DNA from: Phlebopus portentosus
Lineage: Eukaryota; Basidiomycota; Agaricomycetes; Boletales; Boletinellaceae
DNA length: 64,000 bases
Reading direction: 5' to 3'
NCBI GenBank assembly: GCA_037892935.1
Contig: JAYXKI010000008.1
Coordinates: 310,001 to 374,000 of the forward strand
The notes under the pieces are model-generated. The model made no database searches. It was not told the DNA's origin and saw nothing but the letters and a program-made list of their open reading frames with translations. This document shows, piece by piece, positions 10,510 to 22,681 of this stretch. Numbering within the stretch: position 1 is the first letter of the stretch; every line of letters starts with the position of its first letter. A program made the translations under genes and the position numbers.

Positions 10510-12744
10510 ACGGTAATCCACACGTTTGTGGCGGTGTTAAGCGCTAGTTTCACGTTCGCTTGGCTTGTCGCTACTTCAGAGGATCCGTACGTATGACGAA
10601 TACGACTCATAAGTGAACGAACTGTTTTATGAAGCCTCTACTCATCCTGCTATACGAAGATATTCCTTCTTTCAACCAAATCTCTTCATCGATCAGACAA
10701 ACTGCGTGAGCTCTTCTTTCTTCATTCCGCACCAGACTGGATGGACAAATCGGAAAATCGGCAACACGCATACCTATTATCAGACCGGGCAAAAAACCAT
10801 TCTGAGCCCTGAGGAATCTTGATTGGAACGGGTGAGCTCTCATCCGATTGGCTCCTTTTCCATTCTGGGTAACAATTTCACGGTTCGAAAATGAGTTTTT
10901 GCCTGGTGTGTATGTCCTATAGTTTCGTCATTTCTTGGATCTCCGTGCTTCTTCCGCGGAGATATGGAACGCGGTGACGAAAGTCCCTAAACTTCTCGGT
11001 TATCTTTCGAAGCGCAAGATGGCATTGTGTCCCTTGTACACATGCTTCGACTTCAACATCGCTCGTGTACTGCTGGTAGACAAAAGTGACATCATATCAG
11101 TAATCGTCGTCGGTGCAGTAGGAAGCCGAGAGTTATCTCAGAATCTTCGCCGGTTCTGACTGGCGCTTTTGTCAGATAATCTCTCAGACTGAAGCCAAGA
11201 TTTCGACAACTAATAGAAGCTCCCACCATATCATTTTTCTTCGCTCACTCCCTGATTCTCTGAATCAATCCGTATATGGAATTTTCATCTTGTCCTCGTA
11301 GACGGGCATTTGATTATTTTCAGATGCTTCCCGGTGTGATAAGAAGAGCGCTGAATCTGTTTGTGATCGATTAAAGATAACGGAATTCTCTGCGATTCGT
11401 CGCCTTTCCGGGTTCTTTCGCCACGCTCAGAATTCTCTTACGGCCGGTGTGCCGGAGGCTTTATACTCTATTTCACCCGATGGGTTGTTTACTGCCATAA
11501 CTTGAGCGAGCAACACCTTGAGGCTCTAGTTTTCTAAACGCACAAAAATGCATTCAAGAGTCAAGACATAACAACAGCTCCTGTCGGCTTCAAATTCATT
11601 ATCGAGAACCCACGGGCCTTTTGCCTTTCCTTTCGAGCAGAAGATATCCCACGGGCCAGAAGTCCTTCCATATCACCGCTTGTACTATTTACCTCCTTTA
11701 TCCTGTTTGAAAAAGCACCATCATTTCTCAGTAATATCATATCCGATGCTTCTAATTCTAGTACGTTCTGAAAAATGCATTTATAACCACTACAGGTTAC
11801 GGCGTTCAAGTGAGAACTGCTCGAAAACAATCAAGCCACAATACGGTGCTATGGTGTTCTAGTCTTGTATTGTCTGGTCTAGACTTGGCTATTACATGAT
11901 GCCGCGTCATCGAGCAAGATTTGCAACTCATCCTCTGTGAATTGTACAGTCCCACCACAGCAATTCCAAGGTGTTATTTTGTATGCAAGAGTAAGCAGGA
12001 TGTCCTTTTTGGCTAAAACAATTCAGAGTAGAATCTTTGTCAGTGATGTCTCTGCTTGCGTGTTCCTACCTTGTGATAAGTGACCAGTTTCCGGTAAAAA
12101 AACACACCAGGTATTGAATAAAATAACGACATCATATCTCATATCTCACAGGCCAGCTAAACCGGCAGAATTATCTAGAATAGAAGCAGCAAAGATGTCA
12201 GGGAGGGTACGAGGAAGGTCTTTCCAGTATTCCTACTATTCCATGATGTACACTGTTACACTGTACAACTCATTGCTGAGACACGGCTAGACATCTTGGG
12301 AGTCTCGAGATGAAGAGCCAATAAATATCCTCCCACTAATTTCCATTTTATGGGGAGTCCGTTAACTGCGGCTCAAGCATCGTAGTCCTTGAAGCAGTTC
12401 TAGACACGTAGGGATTATTTCAGAACTTCGCAATCAATCTCGTCATCCCATTCCATGATGACTCACTCGCTGAGTCGACCAATTTGGGCAAAACACTGTC
12501 ACGAGGTCATCAATATCCGGGCCGATTCGATATACGTCTCCTAAGTATCAAGTGAGCCCCGCCGCAAACTGAAATGGAAGATGGCAACATCAGTGCTGCA
12601 CCATGTGCTGATTTGAACCACATGGTCAATTGTTTCGAGTGGTAAGTCACCGGTATATTGTGTGCGGGAATATACATCAAGGAAGTAGCAGAAGTGCGTC
12701 ATGTCATGAATGGGTTCATTTCGATCATAACGGATAGTGAATAA
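10510..12744. other. 2.2-kb gene-poor stretch
   Basis: Short open frames occur on both strands (for example 10613-10822, 10935-11159 and 11561-11830 minus), but none shows a domain, splice-supported continuation or consistent coding bias. I see no terminal repeats or transposase. It may hold a non-coding transcript or a degraded element; nothing can be supported. Confidence 0.4.
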
Positions 12745-14728
12745 TCAAGCTTTCTCCACATCTCGCTGTTGGGCGTCTCTAGCAACAGCTCCATTCGCAT
12801 CACCATCGTCTCGTGTCCCCTTCAACGTCTGAGCCTTGAGCGCGAGCTTCTCCGATCTCATTTGCTGGCTCCTCCTGACTCCAAAACCATCTCTGAAGAT
12901 CTCTGTAACCTCCTCCAAACTAAGCTGGGACGTCTCCGGATAGCAGATTAGGCAGAACAGCCAGCCAAGGAAACAGAGGCCGGCGTAGAAGCCGAAGGCT
13001 CCAGCAGGTGTGATCGCGTCCATTAAGGAAAGGTAGGTGGAACCGATGAGGAGATTCGCGCCCCAATTCATTGCTGTTGCGGCAGAAGTGCCAATCCCGC
13101 GCACGGAGAGCTCAAACAGTTCGCCTTGCTGCCACGGGACGTTTCCAAGACCGATTGCGTAGGAGGCGACGAAGATGATCATGGAGGCAAGCACGATTCC
13201 TGACCAGGTCTTGTTGTAGTCTGCGCCGTCGACGAGGACGTTGTTTGTGTGTATAGTAAGGACTAGAAAGAGATCAGGTACCACTCCAGTTAGTCGAAAT
13301 ACAGGGGTCAAAGTTCACTTACAGTGGAATGCGACACTGGCAAGAGTAAGCCCTACAACCATCCCTGGTGCCGAGAAGATCATAATCCGCCTTCGCCCAA
13401 CGATATCAATGTACTTCAATGCGATAAGAGTGAATAGGAAGTTCGTTCCGGCAATAATCTCTCCAACAGCAGTGGGCTGATCGAATCCAATCGACTTGAA
13501 GAGTGTAGCAGAGTAATACATCAGCGTGTTGAATCCACACAGCTGCTGGTACGCTTGGAGTCCACACGCGATAATTAGAGCTCTACGATGCGTAGGAACA
13601 AGGACGATGGACTGCATTCGCTGGAGGAGAGTTGTAGTCTTCTCGATCCGAATGCTTTCTTGAACGGCGGTTTGTAAAACTTTGACCTTGAGCTTGATCT
13701 GCTCAGGTGTCGCGTGTGAATAGATCTTTCGCATCACAGCATCTGCTTCTTGTAGCTTGCCTCGCATGATCATGATTCGAGCTGTGCGTTTCAAAACAAT
13801 TTCCTCGTCAGAATACCAGACATTCGAAGTTTATTGAGGCAGATGCACTTACGAGATTCGGGGAGTATGAAAAGGAATATCAGCTGGAGACCAGCGGGAA
13901 CGGCGCCAAGTCCGACCATCCATCGCCAACCGCCGTCCATAGTCTCAAAGGCTGCACCGATGCCGTATGCAATGACCTGGCCGAGTGTAATCATTACGAC
14001 ATTAAGTACTACCAAGCGACCTCGTAATCGTGTTGGCGATAGCTCTTGAATGTATAATGGAGCAACGCATGATGCTAGACCCACTCCGAGACCAATGAGG
14101 AAACGTCCGCCAATCTTTCAAAACAAAACAAAAGTCCTAAAAGTGTCATGAGAAGGAAAGAAAGATTACTCACCATCGCAGAGACGGTATGGCACGCCGC
14201 TTGACCAATAGCACCACCAATAAAGATAATGTCACCTATACCTAAGACTGGTTTCCTTCCCGTGTAGTCAGAAAGAGCGCCTGCGACCAGACCACCAATG
14301 AGTGCGCCCAGAGTCGTCGCCGAGGTAATGAGTTCCTTACAGTAAGATGGTGAATCTCAGGACATACACGAAGATTATCAAAACGTACTTTTTGTAATGA
14401 AGATAACTTTTCAGGTCCCAAGTCGGAGTTGATTGATACAAGAGCACCAGAAATAACGCCCGTATCATAGCCTCAACAAGGTCATCAGAGAAGGTTTACT
14501 AGTACAGACAATTTGAAGGCACTTACCGAAAAGCAGACCGGCGATGCTGCAGCAGAGAACAAGGATCCATACGAACCACGTAGTACGTTCTTCCCCCTCT
14601 GCAACGACGGTCAGTTCAGCAAGCTCGGCATTGGTGTGCACAATCTCTGAGTACTCTTCATCAACCTTGATACCGTCGCTCCTCACGGACGACGTTCTCG
14701 GAGAGCTCACGTCTCCTGGGGTAGCCAT
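12745..14728 (-). CDS. myo-inositol transporter (MFS sugar transporter family)
   Basis: Proton-coupled uptake of myo-inositol across the plasma membrane. The protein starts [16 protein letters not shown] and has a polar cytosolic N-terminus, 12 predicted helices and the sugar-porter signatures: [14 protein letters not shown] and [14 protein letters not shown] (helix 4-5 PESPR-type region), [35 protein letters not shown] (helix 7), and [13 protein letters not shown] with [10 protein letters not shown] (helix 10). PWQQ(G/S)ELFP plus RGIGTS and the ending [13 protein letters not shown] resemble yeast Itr1/Itr2 more than hexose carriers, hence the inositol call; a related polyol or other sugar is possible. 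At least six introns. A TATA-like box lies about 130 bp upstream. Confidence 0.85.
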
Positions 14729-14856
14729 GGAGGGTAGATGTTATGTTCTAATGATAGAGCTATTTATCAATGGCTACACGGAGATATTCACTCTCTATAG
14801 GCTGGAAGAAGTGTGGGGAAGAGAATGTGAGAAGCAAAGCCTAGGATTGGGCTTCA

Positions 14857-14863
14857 TTATATA
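14857..14863 (-). promoter_or_regulatory. TATA-like box of the inositol transporter gene
   Basis: TATATAA on the minus strand, about 130 bp upstream of the ATG at 14728. Position and sequence fit a core promoter element. Confidence 0.45.
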
Positions 14864-15839
14864 GTGTCTGTTCGCTGATATGCGGGCGTAAGTAGGTAGG
14901 AAGTACCGGAGCATGCCGTCATTTTAGGTCATATGCCTAGATTTCCAGGTAAGATAACCAGCGAACGGAAGCGCGGACAAAATTTCCTGCCTTGCCATCG
15001 ATCCGGCCATCGCTGACGGCAACCCGACATCGCTGACGTAAGGAACGGGATATGTTTTTTCAGGAGAAACATCTCGAATTTAGTAAATAGACGACATCAC
15101 GGATCAATTCATTCTCTGATCGTGTCGATCAATTGGATCGGCGAACTCTATACGGTATGTGGTCTCAGTACAGTCTGCGGCTCCTTGGCAACGACAAGTG
15201 TGGTCGTGTGACGGAAGCTGGGTGCAACATCGGATAGAGGAAATGCATAAGACTCACAAATATACCAATCAATCCGGTTACAGACGGCAGGTGAAAGAAT
15301 TCCGCGACTCAAACGGTGTTGAACTGCACCTGCACCACGGGCATTGATCTGTCCTATGTGAGGCACATAGTCTCGCCTAGAGCAGCCGCCAATAACTGTT
15401 GAAAGAATCGCATATGCTGTAACGAGAATAGATGTATTCAGTCGAACTTGATTCACCCGATGTTCGTTCAAGAAGATGTCGGTAGCTTGAAACAAGACAG
15501 ACAAGATTTACACGCGTGGTTCGGTGAGCCACTTGACTTCTGCCGCTAGCGGGCTGTTCGGGAAGCGCCTAAAAGCACACTAGATTAAGCCAACGAGTGG
15601 AAACTAATCATTGAGACCACCTATCCCAGCCTACCCCGCATTTCTTGCCGATCGGGTCATGCTGACGAGACACCTCGTGAACCTCAATCGTGTCTCTCCG
15701 TCTACAACCGAAGATCCTGAGAGCAGAATGACCGATAACGACGAAAGCAGAGGTAAAAGATCACTGATACAGAGTGCGACCAGGCTCGGGATTGAGACTT
15801 GATTGAAAAGAAGACTCGTTAAGAGATTTATCTTAGACT

Positions 15840-16397
15840 TAGGACTAGGGCATACGAGGAATGTCAGTTAATAGATCCAGTTTTCGGTGAAGCAACCGAT
15901 TCACTCCTTCCGCGACTTCATCCGATTGGTAGATTAGGTCATAGTTGCGCTCACAGGTAACATGTAAGAGGATAGAAGGCATCAGCTAGATCGAGGTACG
16001 AACGACTGGCAAGTTCCAAATATCGGGTGCACGGAATATTGCAAATAGCCCCGTCTTCAACCGCACTTCGCGTGAAGAGGTCGGCTACCAAAGACTCCTC
16101 GATCGCAGCATAGTAGACATTTGGCTAGTAAAGTGGCCTTCAGGGTTGCCGTTGGGAGACTGAAATCAAAGGTCCGCGTGAGGTGGCTATGAATGATAAG
16201 AAACCGACTCACTGAGCTCGCGGGGAGAAGGCAACGTTGCAAAATGTTAGTCCTTGATGCACAGATTCATAGAACATCTTTGTATCCGGATCCCGAAGAG
16301 GAGGACTCTCAAAATCTACAATGCAAAGAATACAACCAACCGGAGTATTCTGCGCATCTGAGATCGAATAATTTATAGTCAAAGGCAAAGCGTACAA
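15840..16397 (-). pseudogene. unrecognised gene remnant downstream of NOP53
   Basis: Three consecutive protein-like segments on the minus strand, each ending in a frame change or stop: an exon with a PVGCILCIVDFESPPLRDPD segment, one with SLVADLFTRSAVEDGA and CNIPCTRYLELASRS, and a last one ending LDLLTDIPRMP and a stop at about 15840. A candidate donor (GTGAGT) and acceptor (TTTCAG) exist between the first two, but the frames do not join cleanly, and the last junction has no usable splice pair. The first ATG would be only 28 bp beyond the NOP53 stop, too close for an independent promoter. This suggests either a decayed gene or a badly resolved multi-exon gene. The family is unknown. Confidence 0.35.
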
Positions 16398-16424
16398 AAC
16401 CTAGATCCAAGAGATATCCCATAA

Positions 16425-18076
16425 TTACTCAAATCGCTTCCAAGCGAACTTCTCGACTTCCTTCGTGGTTGCGCGATGTCTCTTGGGCCTTTACGTCAAG
16501 ATAACGTTAGTTGCGGGAAGAAAGATGAAATAACGAGAAGGACGTACAAGACACGGATGCGCGGCTCGAGTAGTGCACGATGTTGTAAGCTCAAGAAGCG
16601 ATCTCTGAATAAGTTGCCTTCAACCTCGAAATATTTCATCAGCACCAACCCAATATCATGATATCATGAGCAAAGAAAATGAAAGTACCTTTAATCCTCT
16701 CAGACTTTCAGACAATTCCTCTCCTAACTGAACCTCGGGTTCCGCCTCAGGAACAACGTGCTTTCCAAGTCGTTGACCCGCCAGCCCAGAACGACGAAGC
16801 TTTTCTTGTAAGAGCAACCGCCGTTGCATACGCGCGCGCTCTCCGGAGGAAAGAGTCTTGTCGACGGATTTTCGGGTCGACTTGAGCGTACCGAGGGAGG
16901 CTAGGAGGCGCCTTTGATGCATGCGCTCAGCAAGAGCACGTTTCTACTCGGCATAGTAATCAGAAAAACTGAAAGAAGATGAAGGAAAGCAGACGAACCT
17001 CAGCACGCAGCTTCTCCGCCTTCTTGCGCTGCTGTTTCGTCTTTCGGGTGGGAGCCTTCTTAGGTAAAGGCAACTCTTCCGTACTTTGGTCATTGTCCTC
17101 CTCTTTCGATTCTTCCAAGTTATCAATAGTCATTCCGACAGGAACGCCAGGTTTTGTCCCGGCCCACTCAGCCTTCCTCGCTTTTTCCATCCTATCCTTC
17201 ACTCCCGCGTACCGCACAGATTCTTGCTCCTCCTTCTCAGCTTTTAAATGCGCGATTCTTAGTAGCTCCTGGTATTCAGTTGCCGGAGGGTTATATGAAG
17301 CACCCGCGTGTGGAGGGACAACAACTGGGAGTGAGATCTCTTCGCGTAGGCTCGGCACCTGCGGAGGCTTCACGGCAGGCTTCACCACGAGCGGAAGTAG
17401 GAACTCCTTTTTCTCTCCATCGACGTTTGCGTGAGGGTCTCCTTGCACCTGAGAAGCCCAGACATCGTATGTTCCACTCTGTTGTACGGCGTGACTTGGT
17501 TCAAGTAGCGCACTTCCCTGGCCGAGCTTCGTCGTGTCCTCAATGCTGTTGAGAGGTCCTTGACGTTTTCGTTGCGCGATGCGGAGGAGGCGCTTCTTCT
17601 CTTCTTGCGTAATGCGAATGTGCTTCTTCGCTGGTGCTACCGAGGCTCGAGAGAAGACGGTGGGAATTGCTGAGCGATGCGTTAGGTTTTTGTAATATGA
17701 TAATTGTGTCTTGTCAAATTTAGAAGTATGTCGTCGAACTAGAGTGAAACTTTGCGTTAGAGGAAGCCAAGTTAGTTGCAAATAAAAATCCATACTATCG
17801 TCGTCTCCTTTTACATCCACCTGGAAAAGCTCATCATTGGGTTTTGAGCATAACGACGAACTTTGTACTAATGATCAGCAAAGGACCATAACTGATGTGT
17901 CTTGATGCTCACCCAGTTACTCGTTCCTCGGCACGCATCTCATCCAAGCCCTCCTCGACCTCCTGGATGTCCACATTCTTCCTCCATGCCTTCTTTCCCT
18001 TTCTACTTGATTGCTTGTACTGAGATGGAGCGCCTATGCTGCTCTTGGGCAGCTTTTTGGTTGTCGTTACGGCCAT
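16425..18076 (-). CDS. NOP53: ribosome biogenesis protein NOP53 (PICT-1/GLTSCR2 family)
   Basis: Nucleolar factor needed for late 60S pre-ribosome maturation; in yeast it recruits the Mtr4-exosome to process the 7S pre-rRNA. The N-terminus contains SSRKGKKAWRKNVD, the family signature, followed by LFQVDVKGDD with the start of the TSKFDKTQ segment in the next exon. A long charged middle region ends in the Lys/Arg-rich TRKTKQQRKKAEKL. The C-terminal exons hold the conserved GEELSESLRGLK, EGNLFRDRFLSLQHRALLEP and VLPKRHR, and the end TKEVEKFAWKRFE. Four or more introns, including one inside VLPK. It is head-to-head with ISY1, 174 bp between the two start codons. Confidence 0.92.
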
Positions 18077-18250
18077 AGTCGAGGTCACAATTCAAGTCTT
18101 CAAAATTTCTTCACTTCAAAACGAATTTCGTTACCCGAAAAGGCATTTTAGCACTGCCACCTGATCGTCTGCACGCCTCTGCACGCTCCCGTCTTCAAGT
18201 TCAGGTCAGGTTCAGACTCTGACACTCACTCCGTACTCCTCACATTCAAA

Positions 18251-19530
18251 ATGGTCAGTAAAATCATTCACAACTCTTATTGGTCCCTAACACGCCAACC
18301 CTCCTCATAGGCCCGAAATGAGGAGAAAGCACAGTCCATGCTCTACCGTTTCCGCGAGGCGCAGGCCGCTGAGCTTGGTCTCGGTACTCGGGCGGACCGA
18401 CGACCACGTATGGCCAGTTCATGCAAAAGTCTTCGAGAGTGTGAAAGGTGGAGAGGTGAAATCCTCAGAGAGATCAGTCGAAAGGTCTCAAAAATCCAAG
18501 ACGGTGCTTTGTCTTCATTTGGTTTTAATGTCGGTCTGAATCTTAAATGCTGTCTTTTTCGCGAATAATTTCAGCTGGCCTGACGGACTATGAAGTACGA
18601 GACCTCAATGATGAGATCAATAAACTTCTTCGCGAGAAGCGATACTGGGAGAACCAAATCGTCGCTCTTGGTGGAGCGAACTATCGGCGGAATGTCGCTA
18701 TGTTGGACGACGAAGGGAAAGAAGTACCCGGAACAAAAGGTTACAAGTATGTCTTCTCATCCGTTTTTAATTATTTTTATCTCCTTTGGGGTCGAATTCG
18801 GACTGATATATGACATAACACAGATACTTTGGTCGTGCAAAAGAACTTCCCGGAGTGAAAGAGCTCTTCCAAGGCCGAAAAAAGGAGCAGGAAGAGGAGG
18901 ATCAAATACACGCCTTCTACAAGAAGTTCATTGGGCAAGGACCAGCATATTACGGTGATCTGGATGAGAAAGGTGGGGAGCTACTCAAGTATGAACGAGA
19001 GCAAGAGGAAGATGGTGCGTCTTGATTTCCCTATGCTTAGTCGAGCAATTCTGACTTTGGTCACTCGCATCCTTCTTTAATATACAGAGTGGGAGGAAGC
19101 ATACTCAAATGTCCGAGCCGTACTCGGTATACCAGACGATGAACCCACGCCTCCCATACCAGGGAGGGACAAACCCATTCCTAGTCCTGTAAATCTCAAT
19201 ACCGCGACTGCACCACAAGACTCAACAAAACGAAAGACTCCCGACGCTGACACCGACGTCCAAATGGCCCCTCCCACCACCGACTCATCCGACTCCGACG
19301 GGAGCAAGAAATCCAAATCTACTAACGACACAGCGCCTTCAACAGTACCAGCGCCATCCGACTCATCACAGGCAGCAGCTCTCCAAAGCGCTCAGCTAGC
19401 CGCAGCCTTTATACCCTTCCTCACACCCGAGGACCTCCTCCCGCCCAAGTTACCCTCAAAGGAAGAGATGGAGAACGTATTGCTGGAGTTGAAGAAGAAG
19501 AAACTTGTAGAGGAGTATTTCGGGGAGTGA
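18251..19530 (+). CDS. ISY1: pre-mRNA-splicing factor ISY1
   Basis: Component of the Prp19-associated (NineTeen) complex that acts during the catalytic steps of splicing. The first coding exon is only the ATG (18251-18253); after a 57-nt intron the frame continues ARNEEKAQSMLYRFREAQA at 18311. The conserved core is complete: RRPRMASSCKSLRECERWRG, EILREISRKVSKIQD, AGLTDYEVRDLNDEINKLLR, REKRYWENQIVALGGANY and YFGRAKELPGVKELF. The C-terminal third is a Ser/Thr-rich linker, then LLELKKKKLVEEYFGE. Five or so introns. Family length is typical (~290-320 residues). Confidence 0.95.
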
Positions 19531-20244
19531 GGTGCTAATCGATTACCGTGGTTCTTGACGTCACGCCGAGGAGCGGGGGTGAGGATGGTTGCTCCAGGCC
19601 CGCGATTCCAATCCTTATAAAGCCTTTGTATCAGTAGCTTCGTTTAATTGACGCTCGCACTTGTTCGCTAGCAATGAAAGAGAAAGTTTCCGGCAAAACA
19701 TGGGCTTGAGAGACTAGCATCCGGAAACTCAGTAACACCAGGCGAACAGACCCAGGATTTGCAAATAACATTGTCTCTACAATCCATAACAAAGCAATAC
19801 AATGTACAACATACAGCGTACAACACAACATATACAACAATCTCATGTGAATACTTCGATCTAAGACCACAACTACTCGATCGACCACCACCGGCCACAC
19901 CGTTACCTCGCGACTTCGCCTCCGCACCTTCGTACAGAAAATAACTTAATTCCGATTGGCGAGTTGCACATACAAATGACAAGGTTGTGTCCGGAAGCAT
20001 AAGCGGTCCGAGAAGAAGGGCATAGCCGAAGCGTGTAACGACGTTCGTCAAGTTCGCAGGGCGCGGTGCACTTAGCAGCGGTACAATACAGTATGATTTG
20101 CTGGAAAACAATTCGACGGTCTACACATCTTTCGATCCTTTTCTTGAGCAAGGGTCACTTGGCCGAAGATAGTGAGCAGCTCTTTTGTCACTTCAATACC
20201 ATGGAAAATGTGAAATGCTCGGTAAGTAGCGACTGCTGACGTTC
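19531..20244. other. intergenic, convergent 3' ends
   Basis: Lies between the stops of ISY1 and the AMSH-like gene. AT-rich around 19750-19860 with many ACA/CAT triplets. No gene is recognised. Confidence 0.5.
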
Positions 20245-22681
20245 CTATCGCAGGTCCACGATCTCAAGAGGCAAATCCCTCATCTGCACATGTCCCTTAT
20301 CCGCATCCTGTAATCATGAATAAGACAAAAACGATGAAATTTATTTATGTCAATGAACTCAAAGCACTACTCACCGTGTAAATAGGTAACTCCGGATGCG
20401 GATGGAACGCGCTCTTTTGATCACAGTCCAGTATCGTTTGCAGTCCCGGAGGGTCCGTCAGGCGGAATATACCGAAGTTGGGACTATGCTGAGGTGCGCA
20501 CACGACTGCGAAGGACTCGGGGAGCATGCGTTGGAAGCCGGAGTGCGTGTGCAGGTCGACGGAGGACATGAAGCCTATGAAAATGGTAAAATGATAAGTT
20601 GGTTGATTGATAGAAGACGAAAGGAGAATGAGCGTACATGATTGTGTTGGATGTGTATGGATCTGAGGTCAAAGGTAGAAAGCTCAGTTCGATACTCTAC
20701 AAGAATAACATGAATGGACCCACCCAACCGAGTGTAATCAGCCCTCTCTTCTCCGTAAACTCGAGCACGAGTTCCTCTTCGTCCATATTACACGTATCGC
20801 TCGTCGAATGTTGCTTCGGTATCAACAGCGTTGTCACAATCAACTTATTCTCACTCTTTGGTTTCCCTAAAAGTAGACCGCAGGTCTCCCTGTTCTTCGC
20901 TGTGTTGACAGCTGCGATAGCGAGGAATCGCGGTAAGACGGCGCGAGGAAATGAGACGGTGCGTAGTTCTTGGACACCTGGTACTGGTGCTGACGGCGGA
21001 ACAGGAGAGCGGGCAGGAGAGGCTCGTGGTGGTGGTAAACCGGCGGCAGTTGGAATCGTCAGGTTTGCCTGAGTTTGATACGAATAGGGCGAGGGCTGAG
21101 GTTGAGGCATTTCGTACGGCCTTTGAGTAACCGATGGGCGAGGGGAAGCAGAATGTGAACGAGAATGAGAGTGCGGTGGAGCCTCACGTGGACCGTACAT
21201 ATACACTCTATCGCGCTCACGATTATGTTGTGAGTATTCTCTCTCTCTCTCGTGCCCAGGAACAGGCTGTGAAGCAGGAGGCAGAATATTCTGATACAAG
21301 TTCTTCGGCTGCAGAGATGTGGAGGTGTCAGGCATTGGTAACGATTGGTGATCGATTGGTGGAGTATAAACAAATAAGGCCTGGTTGGCAGGTATATATC
21401 CTTGTGTTCGCTGATGCTGGGTCATCAGTTGCGGGTATATTACCGCACTTATATTGGGAGGCGGGTTAGAAGTGGTCGTTATAGGCAACGGAGCCGGCCT
21501 GTAGGCGAATTCCAAGATGGTTTCTGTTCAGCACTAACAACAACTCATTTAGAAAGGAACGGAACATACCCTCCGAAGGGGTTTATCAGAGTAGTTGATG
21601 AGGAAGGCGATGCATCGCGATCTCGAGACGATCCTATACCGAGCTCTGCGACTTGTCTATACAGTTGTTCACCATTACCTTCTTCCGTTTCTGGATCCGT
21701 TAAGTCCCCATCGTATCGCCTCACCGGACTTTCTAACGGCAATAGCGGCGGTGTATCGATTGTGCTTGTACTATCAGAAGCGCTATGGGTTGATGATTGA
21801 CCTGCCGATCTTTGTGGTGCCAAGGACGGCGCGATTGGTATTGAAACGAACCCAGAAGGGTTGAGGCTAATGCCATTATTGGCGTTATACTGTTGTTGCA
21901 GTGCAGCTTTCCGAACGGCCCGAGCTTCTTCATCAGCTTCCCGCAGTCTTTGTAAAATAGCTTCTTGATCTGCGCGTGTCTTTTGTGATGCTCGAAGTGA
22001 TTGAACAGGTGAGTACGACTCATCGCCTTGTCGACTTGGCCTCTCTTGTTCTGCATCCGGATACCGCATCTGTTGGGAGTCTCGCTCGTCCCGATTATGA
22101 CCATTGACAACGATACTAGGTTTTCGAGATGGTGGTTGGTCTCTGTCCCGGTCCCGGTCTCGCGGTCTACGTTCCGACTCGTAAGCGCTTGGTGGAGCTT
22201 GCTTATTCCGTGGTGTATGTTGCGCATTCTCCCAAGCATTATGTCGATCAATGAGAGGCGGTTTCAGTACGCCCATTCGGTCAAGCACACCTCTCCCTTT
22301 CTACATGCAGATATGAACATTAGGATATGAACTAAGTATAGAAACACGCACGGAAATCAGCGTCTCTCTCTGTATTTGTGTAAGTCTAACATGATAATCC
22401 CGATGCGTCGGGATTTTATCAAGTATAAGCGTCGCCGCACGCGCATATTCGATGAACGCTTTCTCCAAGTCTCCATGCAAGTCATAGTCCTGGCCCAAAT
22501 GGCGAGCCTTTTCAGCAACTTTAAGCCAATACTTGAAATCGCGTGAGGCATCCCATTTGATCTCGGCGCGTTGCGCAAGTTCCTGGATTGATGCTGGCCT
22601 TCTCGGAGTCGATGAAGAAGACGGCGATATGCCTTGTTGGGAGTGCGAGTAGCCCTCGTTGGGAGGACTAGTGTAAGACAT
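20245..22681 (-). CDS. AMSH-like JAMM deubiquitinase (STAM-binding protein family)
   Basis: Zn-dependent, Lys63-linkage-specific deubiquitinase acting at endosomes with ESCRT components. The N-terminal exon (start [13 protein letters not shown]; an in-frame ATG 13 codons upstream also exists) carries a USP8-dimerisation/MIT-like helical domain: [20 protein letters not shown] and [19 protein letters not shown]. The centre is long and disordered, with RDRDRDRD repeats. The MPN+ domain is near the C-terminus: [12 protein letters not shown] (catalytic Glu), TLGW, then HTHPTQSC on a 25-nt microexon (20638-20662), then [21 protein letters not shown], giving the full E...HxH...D JAMM set. The last exon ends LPLEIVDLR. 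One junction near 21520-21545 does not join in frame and is unresolved. Confidence 0.88.

Larger units (their letters stand above)
14729..16424. other. intergenic with degraded-looking coding remnants
   Basis: Contains the promoter of the inositol transporter (first ~300 bp) and, from about 15150 to 16400 on the minus strand, broken frames with protein-like content that cannot be joined into one gene: a piece with FESPPLRDPDTKMFYESVH near 16270-16330, one with NVYYAAIEESLVADLF near 16060-16110, and one with RNYDLIYQSDEVAEGVNR near 15880-15950. See the separate pseudogene entry. I recognise no family. Confidence 0.4.

Noticed and set aside
10510..12744. Several 60-90 codon frames in the gene-poor stretch
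   Set aside because: No domains, no coherent splicing and no strand bias.
15148..15504. Minus-strand frame with a hydrophobic piece (LVTAYAILSTVIGG) that could be a transporter
   Set aside because: One possible helix only; no second helix or transporter motif in any nearby frame. Considered part of the unexplained gap.
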